The notes under the pieces: generated by a model
What the model was told of the DNA's origin: nothing
The model's database searches: none
What the model saw: only the letters and a program-made list of their open reading frames with translations
DNA from: Isoetes taiwanensis
Lineage: Eukaryota > Streptophyta > Lycopodiopsida > Isoetales > Isoetaceae
Reading direction: 5' to 3'
Length of the DNA: 64,000 nt
Assembly: GCA_021234155.1 (NCBI GenBank)
Contig: JAJEKV010000638.1
Coordinates: 62,001-126,000 of the forward strand
Part shown: positions 57,991 to 64,000 of the stretch, piece after piece
How the letters are laid out: each line of letters starts with the position of its first letter
How positions within the stretch are numbered: the stretch's first letter is position 1
Translations under genes and position numbers: made by a program

Positions 57991-58209
57991 GTGTCATTTG
58001 AATGGCATCATGTCACGCTGAACCTTCCGCCTGAGGAGAGCCAAGCTGGTTACGAACTCATCTATGTCAAAATATATCATGTGACCCATTATTTTGTTTC
58101 ACATCCATCGCCCAGCACCGACATCCACGCGCCAATCTACACCAAACCCTATCTCACAAAGTCAGAAGCTCGTAGACACATGCTGCTTGCTGTTTTAGCT
58201 GCCTGCTAA
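57991..58209 (+). CDS. exon-like open segment ending in a stop, family unknown
   Basis: A TTTTATATAG acceptor precedes the frame, which runs to a TAA at 58207-58209. The frame reads VSFEWHHVTLNLPPEES at the start, with HPSPSTDIHAPIYTKPYL in the middle and ARRHMLLAVLAAC at the end. It looks like a terminal exon. I do not recognise the protein, and no upstream exon could be linked. Confidence 0.3.
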   Translation: MSFEWHHVTLNLPPEESQAGYELIYVKIYHVTHYFVSHPSPSTDIHAPIYTKPYLTKSEARRHMLLAVLAAC

Positions 58210-59817
58210 TGTAATGCAAATGCATGTCTTAGTAAGTCTAACTAACTGGGCCAGAATAACATGTGGCCGCCGGGCTTGTTCTTGAGCGCTCTTTTGTTCC
58301 GCAAATTTCCATGGTTCGAAAAGCCGAAATCCAATCCTTGAAGTTTAAAATACCGAAGGCAATTTGGATTTGTGATGTAGGTATTGTTCCATTGTAATAA
58401 AGCATGATTTTGTGAGTAATGCAGTCATATATCACAAAATGTCAAACTCCCGCCAAAGTGTTTCTCTACTCCTAATTCAATATGTCTTGTTCCTCAAAAG
58501 ATTTTTTTCAAAATAAATACCCAATCATCACAAGTAAACCTTTTTGTTCTTCAAATAGCAAATATCTCCAAAGATCGATGAATGACTTCATCTCTTTGTG
58601 TTTTATGGGAATAATCATGCTACTTAAATAAAATGGGCTTGCATAATAAATGGAGATGAGTGTGGTGCAAATGAAGCATTACAATGCCTTAACCTTTTGT
58701 AAGGCCTGAAGAAATAAAAGACTTACATAATTCATTCCATCTCCATTCACGCAAAAATACGCAGAGATAGATCAAATATTGTAGCTTGTGGGATTTTGTA
58801 CAAATGCTTTTGTTATTCTTGATTGCCTGTGGTAAGGTGAATTCTCCTTGATGATACTCAACCATCAACTCCTTGTGGGAATCAAGGTAATTTTAACAAA
58901 AATTATAAGGCTTCACAATGATCAGTCACAAGTTTATCTATTCTAAGAGGGTAAGTATTTGATATTATGTGAAGGTTTATATTCCAAAGAGAGATTTTAC
59001 CTTGCATGGCTATACAGAGTGCAGTCTTACATCAATGGACACTTAAAACAATATATATCATATCATGTATTGTAAAACATTTGATTGATAATGGCACTTT
59101 TTGGGCCTCTGTGTCACTTATATATATACCTATTGCAGAATGATACACTATATAGGCATCATGTATTTTGTGCTTAACTGTCATGCATCAGAAAAGAATG
59201 GGCATTCCGCTTCGAATGATACTAAGCAAATGTACCCTGCTTTAAATGTTGTCGCTAAACCGATGCACTTCCGTCTGTTTAATGGTTCCAAATCAATATC
59301 CAGATCATCATGGCTTCTTTGATTCCTCGCAAACCAGTAAATATGTTATCTAGCTGCTTCTCCGTGGGGTTGAGCACTGTCTGTTGGTTTGTCATTGAAA
59401 GTGTCTGCAAGGAGCCAAACGTCGGCAGAAAGGTTTGATCTGAGACTGCAAACCAAAACTCTGCAGGTGATTCCACCTTTGACTGAACATTGTTATTTAG
59501 ACCAACTTCCAAAATCTGGGCTTCAGATGCTTAAACTTTGCTGGTTCTGTGGCTGCCTTTCTACCATCTGGTTGATTACCCTTCGCTCTGTGAAGAATAC
59601 TTTACATACCGGACCTGGTTTAGCCTCTCCTGTGCCCTTGTACTTTGCTGCAATATCCCAGTAATTTGTATTTCTCTTTAATGGAAGGTTTGATTGGCTG
59701 CACTGCAATGGCAATTGTGACTTCTGTGTGTGCAGGTAACCTTAGTATCAATATCATTAAAATGCGTAGTGAACTTACAGGAACAAGTTTGCTTCTGTAT
59801 CATTCTCCAGGTCTACA
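58210..59817. other. no recognised gene
   Basis: AT-rich. The plus-strand frames at 59101-59322 and 59389-59664 are open without known motifs. The second overlaps minus-strand frames. Confidence 0.35.
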
Positions 59818-60105
59818 TTATTGAAATTTCTGGCCAATGGAACGTGCTTCTACGCCAGCAACTTTTTGTCCGTTTCTGAAATACAAGGGCGCACGCCCAA
59901 GTTGCAGAAACATGCTGGCGCGAAAAACATAATAGATAACCTTAGGAAACATGTTGATAAAGACAAAACAAAAAAGATAACCTTACCGTATGAGCCCAAA
60001 GATCTGGATTATCTGCCTATTATCAAACCTAAACCTCCTCCAGCTTCAAAACAATCAGCAAAGGCGATCGAAACGTTGTTTGCTATTAAGGCCGTTAATA
60101 AATGA
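59818..60105 (+). CDS. unidentified lysine-rich open frame, possible last exon
   Basis: A CCAG acceptor-like site lies a few bases upstream of the frame. The frame carries NIIDNLRKHVDKDKTKKITL then YEPKDLDYLPIIKPKPPPAS, and ends with an alanine/lysine tail at a TGA. This basic, proline-containing C-terminus with few rare residues looks coding. I do not recognise the family, and the true upstream limit is unclear. Confidence 0.35.
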   Translation, partial: LLKFLANGTCFYASNFLSVSEIQGRTPKLQKHAGAKNIIDNLRKHVDKDKTKKITLPYEPKDLDYLPIIKPKPPPASKQSAKAIETLFAIKAVNK

Positions 60106-63100
60106 CCATAAATAGAGGTTATATCTAACAAGAGTTCCATCAGCCTCAGAGTGAACATTTTCTGCAACCAAAAATTTATGACTCAAGGAAACTTCAAAAT
60201 ATAGAAAATCCAAAGTATTTATACTTTCTCATGGTTGTGCCTACTAAGTTGAATAAGGCTCAAAAAATTATAATATATCAGGGCGATCGAAACCATTCCA
60301 AAAATTGGGGAACAAAACAGAATCTCCATGGTGCATAATTTCCATAAAAACAAAGTTGCAATCAATGGCTTCAGCAAATCATCAGCAGGCTCACAGAATT
60401 TGTATATCGTGGTGCCAAGTAATAGAAAGTAAACACATGAAGACAGAAAAATATGTGCATGCACACATATACACCAGCGGAAGGAATGCAAGGATCTACA
60501 AACATGCAAATTATACCGGTAAATAGTCCGCTGAAAGAATTTCAAAACAGAATCACTAACTATAGGTTGAGTTGCTAATCTGAACAAAATTTCTTGCTTG
60601 CTGGCAGAATTGATCAAAATTGAAAATAATGAAAGATCTATTCCACTTGGAATCAAAGTTGATCAACAAGAAGAAGCGAGCAGACATTGTCCCTAACACA
60701 AGGCTAGAATCCCGCAGCAGCTTCCTAAAAATACACCTCCAAAGCCATTCTGTGTATCAATTTACAGGTTAATATACACTGAAAAAAGAGGATAAATAGT
60801 TGTTTCTTTTATGCTATAGTTAACTTCATTATAGAATGCAAAATTCGGTTACGAAACATCCAGCGCAACCTACCACGTTGAAGCGGATGGAACTGAGGAG
60901 ATGAAAGGACAGATAATCCAGTGAGTTGGTCCTTAAAACTATCTTATAGTCTAGGATACACTAATATATAAATTGGCTGGTTTCATGTGATCAATCAGAT
61001 ACAAGAGGTGGTCAAACTCTACCAAACTAACAAAATGCCAACTAATCTGCTGTTCCACCTTCATAATTTTTCATAGGGCTTCCCAATACAAGGCCTTCAC
61101 TGTGCCACATTATTCGGGGACACTTTTAACATGACGCCATTATTATTGTTAACACCTTTTTATATCGTGTGTCGGCATTTAAACGGCTTTCGGACCTACC
61201 GCATAGTCCATATCATCCCATGCTCTGCAGATGGTTTGAATGATGGATTCTTTCATCTATGGAAATTTGTACATAAATTTTATTTGCAATCTCCAAATGG
61301 AAACACCAAGAAGTTGGGCTGTTATAATTTGCCATCATCCATCAATCACATCATACAGCATGGCCATCGTCTACGCCTAGTCATTTGATTTGATAGCTTG
61401 ACACCCGTAAAATAATATGTTGGCAAATATCGCGATAATAAAAAATTATAAGGATTCCAAAATGCCCTCAGCTGTTGCATGAAGCTGACTGAATGCTTCT
61501 ACTTAGATTAACACTTCAAAAAGAAGCAAAACAAATTGACTTGGTTATATATTATGATATTAGACTTCAAATTTTCAAACCATGGTGCCATCAAAAATCT
61601 AAATGCAATATGATCCAAAAAACAATAGAAATGGATTTCAGGCTAAATACCCTATGCAATGTAAAACGGTAAAACGAAACCAACAATGACTTTAAGTATA
61701 ACAAGTTTTCCGCGACGGTAGTTTGACAGCTCCTGGTGGGCACTTATCAAGTTTTAATGCTGCTTTGGTAACTGAATGAAGAACCCATATTGCCATCAGC
61801 TTTGCTCACAGACCTCGAGGAATTTCAATTAACTAAAAACCAAGGGCACCTGTTACTAGACCAAATATGTTTGAGCATGCCATTGCTAGACTTCATCACC
61901 CCTGATAAATAAAATAATGACTATGAGAATCTCAATAAACATCTGAATATATATATATTCTGCCAGCGTTGAGAAAGATATAAAAGATTTGAAGAATTAT
62001 ACGGTTTTGCATGAACCCCTTGTCCTGAAGAGCAAACCATTTAAGATGCATGATAGCAAATTAAAGGTAAGTATAGTAGTCGATGTACCTTCATTATTTA
62101 TAAAGTCATGGGTATAGGACTGATAAGAGATGCCTAGTTCTGTCAGCCGTGCTTGAAAAGTACATTACTTGCAAATAAGAAATAATTCAGAACAGCCCAG
62201 CAATGCCTCTTATGGTGAATTAACGATATAGTAAAGCTCCATTTATGACAATTCACCTTAGTTGCTAAAATATGCTGAAATATAAGCAATGTCAGCAAAT
62301 TCCATACCCAGTGCAGCTTCATGGAAGAGCAATAAGAATAATGACACCCATCAGTTTCAATTGGCGCCGCAAAGCTTGAGTAGTATATCAGGTTTGCATG
62401 AAATAATTTGCCTAAATCGCTGTGTAATCGTAAAAATCACCAGCATCCTCAATGTGAATCCCTGAAGACAGGAACTATGGTCCTAAGGGGCCGGTGAAAT
62501 TGTCAGAACAAGCTAAAGGGGTTCAAATCGTTAATTTTATGTATGAGTAAAATCATTTACTCAGGTGAGGAAGAAAGTGTCTAATAAGACCAATTCCAGA
62601 AATAATCTGGCTGATCTTGGCTATTACTTCCCTCATAGTCTATAAGCGCCAATGTCTGCAAAAAGATTAGAGAACAAGCTAAGTAACTTCATACTCAGGT
62701 ACTACATTCTAGAATGAAGGAAGAGCTCTGAGATAATGAGGAGAAACAAAATTCTGCAAAGAAGAGGAGAAGTCAAAAGCAGCACATTATCTCCTAAGTA
62801 GAGTTTTCTCCTCCTCCACTGGGCATCCATTCATCGAAGTTCCTGCTTTTTCCTAAAAGCATGACTGTGAGTGAGATGTCGCTTTCAGGAAAGAATAGGA
62901 TATGTTCAGAAAGATACATGTTAAGAATCAGCAATAAATATGAGATATGCTTTGTCAAGAAAAAACTACAGCATAGGTTCAGCAGTCATTTCTGCTAAAA
63001 GTAATTATTGATTACTCTGCAATCCAAAAAGGCACGCGCTATGAGAAACCAAAATGTGCTTTCTAGCAATATAGAGAGCACAAAGGAAATCCAATAGATA

Positions 63101-64000
63101 AACCAAAGGGGCTAATGCTCCTATGGAGTCCGCCAGAGCACATTATTGCACATTCAATCTCGCTAATCTGGTCTTTCAGAGAACCTGAACAGCGCCTCAG
63201 CTTGACATCCTCCCGGATCTGCCAAACTGAAAATTGGCACCATGGCGACTCATACCGATCATTTTAACCGTTAAATATGAAGTCATATTAATCATTTCCT
63301 GCTTCCTAATCTGACCTTCAAAGAACTGGAACAGCATGTGCCAGCACCTTGTTAGGCTCCACGCCACCAGGCGATCCTCATGGTTGAAACGAAGTTCATT
63401 CAGTGAATTTCTAAGAATCATTTCCAGCCTCCTAATCTTGACCTTAAAACAACTAGACATCCTGTGCAGTACCGTTACTCCACCGCGCGGGTCTGATCCC
63501 GCAGTTTGAAATTTATGCAATTAAGCCATTCAGCATGTTCCGCTATAGATATAGCTCGCCTAAAGCGCCAACATGTATATCTCTTATGAGTCTCCGCCAT
63601 GCCTTGATATATAAAACCTTCAAGAAATGTGCTACCGCAAACCAATTACGCTAAATTTTTGTAGTCAAACAAAACCGCCCCAGTATATGCGACGAGTCAT
63701 GCATCAGAATTAATTGGTTTCTACTGGCTGGCCCTGATCAACCGGTAGTCCAGCACTCAAAAATCTTCTGGGATATGTAAACCCTTAAAGCGCCGAATGG
63801 TTGAGCCATCCTGTGTAGCTTCTTGAAATAATTCCTGGTAATAGATATTGTTTCTTACAATGATACACAAAACTTCTAGAAAAGCCTGCACAAAGCAATT
63901 AAAACAAACGATATAGTTTGCAGATTCAGAAAAAAGATATGCTTCTGCATTGTATTTCGTTAACAGTCTGCAGGTTCCATTATGGTGGTGGTATTTTTGT
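60106..64000. other. no recognised gene; short in-frame repeat near 63290-63440
   Basis: Mostly AT-rich. The minus-strand frame 63197-63520 contains two similar 11-residue segments 42 residues apart (FKVKIRRLEMI and FEGQIRKQEMI). They come from a 126-bp imperfect repeat (AATCATTTCC.GC.TCCTAATCT at about 63291 and 63417). No family was recognised. The remaining frames are short and overlapping. Confidence 0.35.

Noticed and set aside
63197-63520. 107-codon minus-strand frame with two similar 11-residue segments
   Set aside because: The similarity comes from one imperfect 126-bp DNA repeat, and nothing else supports a protein.
1-64000. CRISPR arrays, tRNA or rRNA genes, bacterial operons
   Set aside because: No regularly spaced short repeats with unique spacers, no cloverleaf with a matching T-loop, and no rRNA core phrases were seen.

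Overview
The window looks like nuclear DNA of a land plant. The evidence is chromovirus-type Ty3 LTR remnants, a rolling-circle Helitron, a LINE, TIR elements, a PLS-type pentatricopeptide (PPR) fragment, a plant B3 domain and GT-AG style exons. The PPR phrasing, and a LINE reverse transcriptase with KQGCPLSPTLFGIYID rather than the usual angiosperm L1 wording, recall ferns or other non-seed plants from memory. I could not test that placement.

Layout: 1-2966 holds the end of a chromovirus pol gene, a polypurine tract and a 1.6-kb LTR. 3171-4322 is a young tandem repeat whose unit contains the tail of a B3-domain gene lying just beside it (4252-4600, minus strand). 6280-7440 is a PPR pseudogene. 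10425-12079 is the same LTR family in reverse orientation, with a 136-bp duplication over its start. 13080-17215 is a decayed LINE (endonuclease, then reverse transcriptase) interrupted by a TIR element at 15138-15850. About 21140-27436 is a decayed Helitron (zinc-finger-like N-terminus, HUH Rep, helicase, possible RPA-like part and a typical hairpin plus CTAA end). A second TIR element begins 20 bases after that end. 32758-34965 is a 2.4-copy tandem repeat with a unit of about 0.9 kb. 35618-38298 contains exons of a HAD-superfamily hydrolase (HDHD5/CECR5-like), the clearest ordinary gene. 38640-41200 is a GC-rich block unlike its surroundings. 52560-56580 contains two old collinear copies of a sequence of about 1.4 kb.

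No gene here reads as fully intact. Coding stretches of every kind carry frequent small indels, including the HAD gene, which should be under selection. Old decay explains the transposons. For the rest, uncorrected long-read errors, pseudogenisation or an artificial origin of the sequence cannot be separated from this window alone. From about 43 kb to the end I recognise almost nothing apart from the duplicated block and a few exon-like open stretches.

There is no evidence of an operon-like or defence-like system. The most unusual items are the tandem duplication of a B3 gene tail, the three NNPSYM repeats ahead of the Helitron Rep region, the TIR element abutting the Helitron end, the GC-rich block where the HAD gene should continue, and the diverged duplication at 52.6-56.6 kb.
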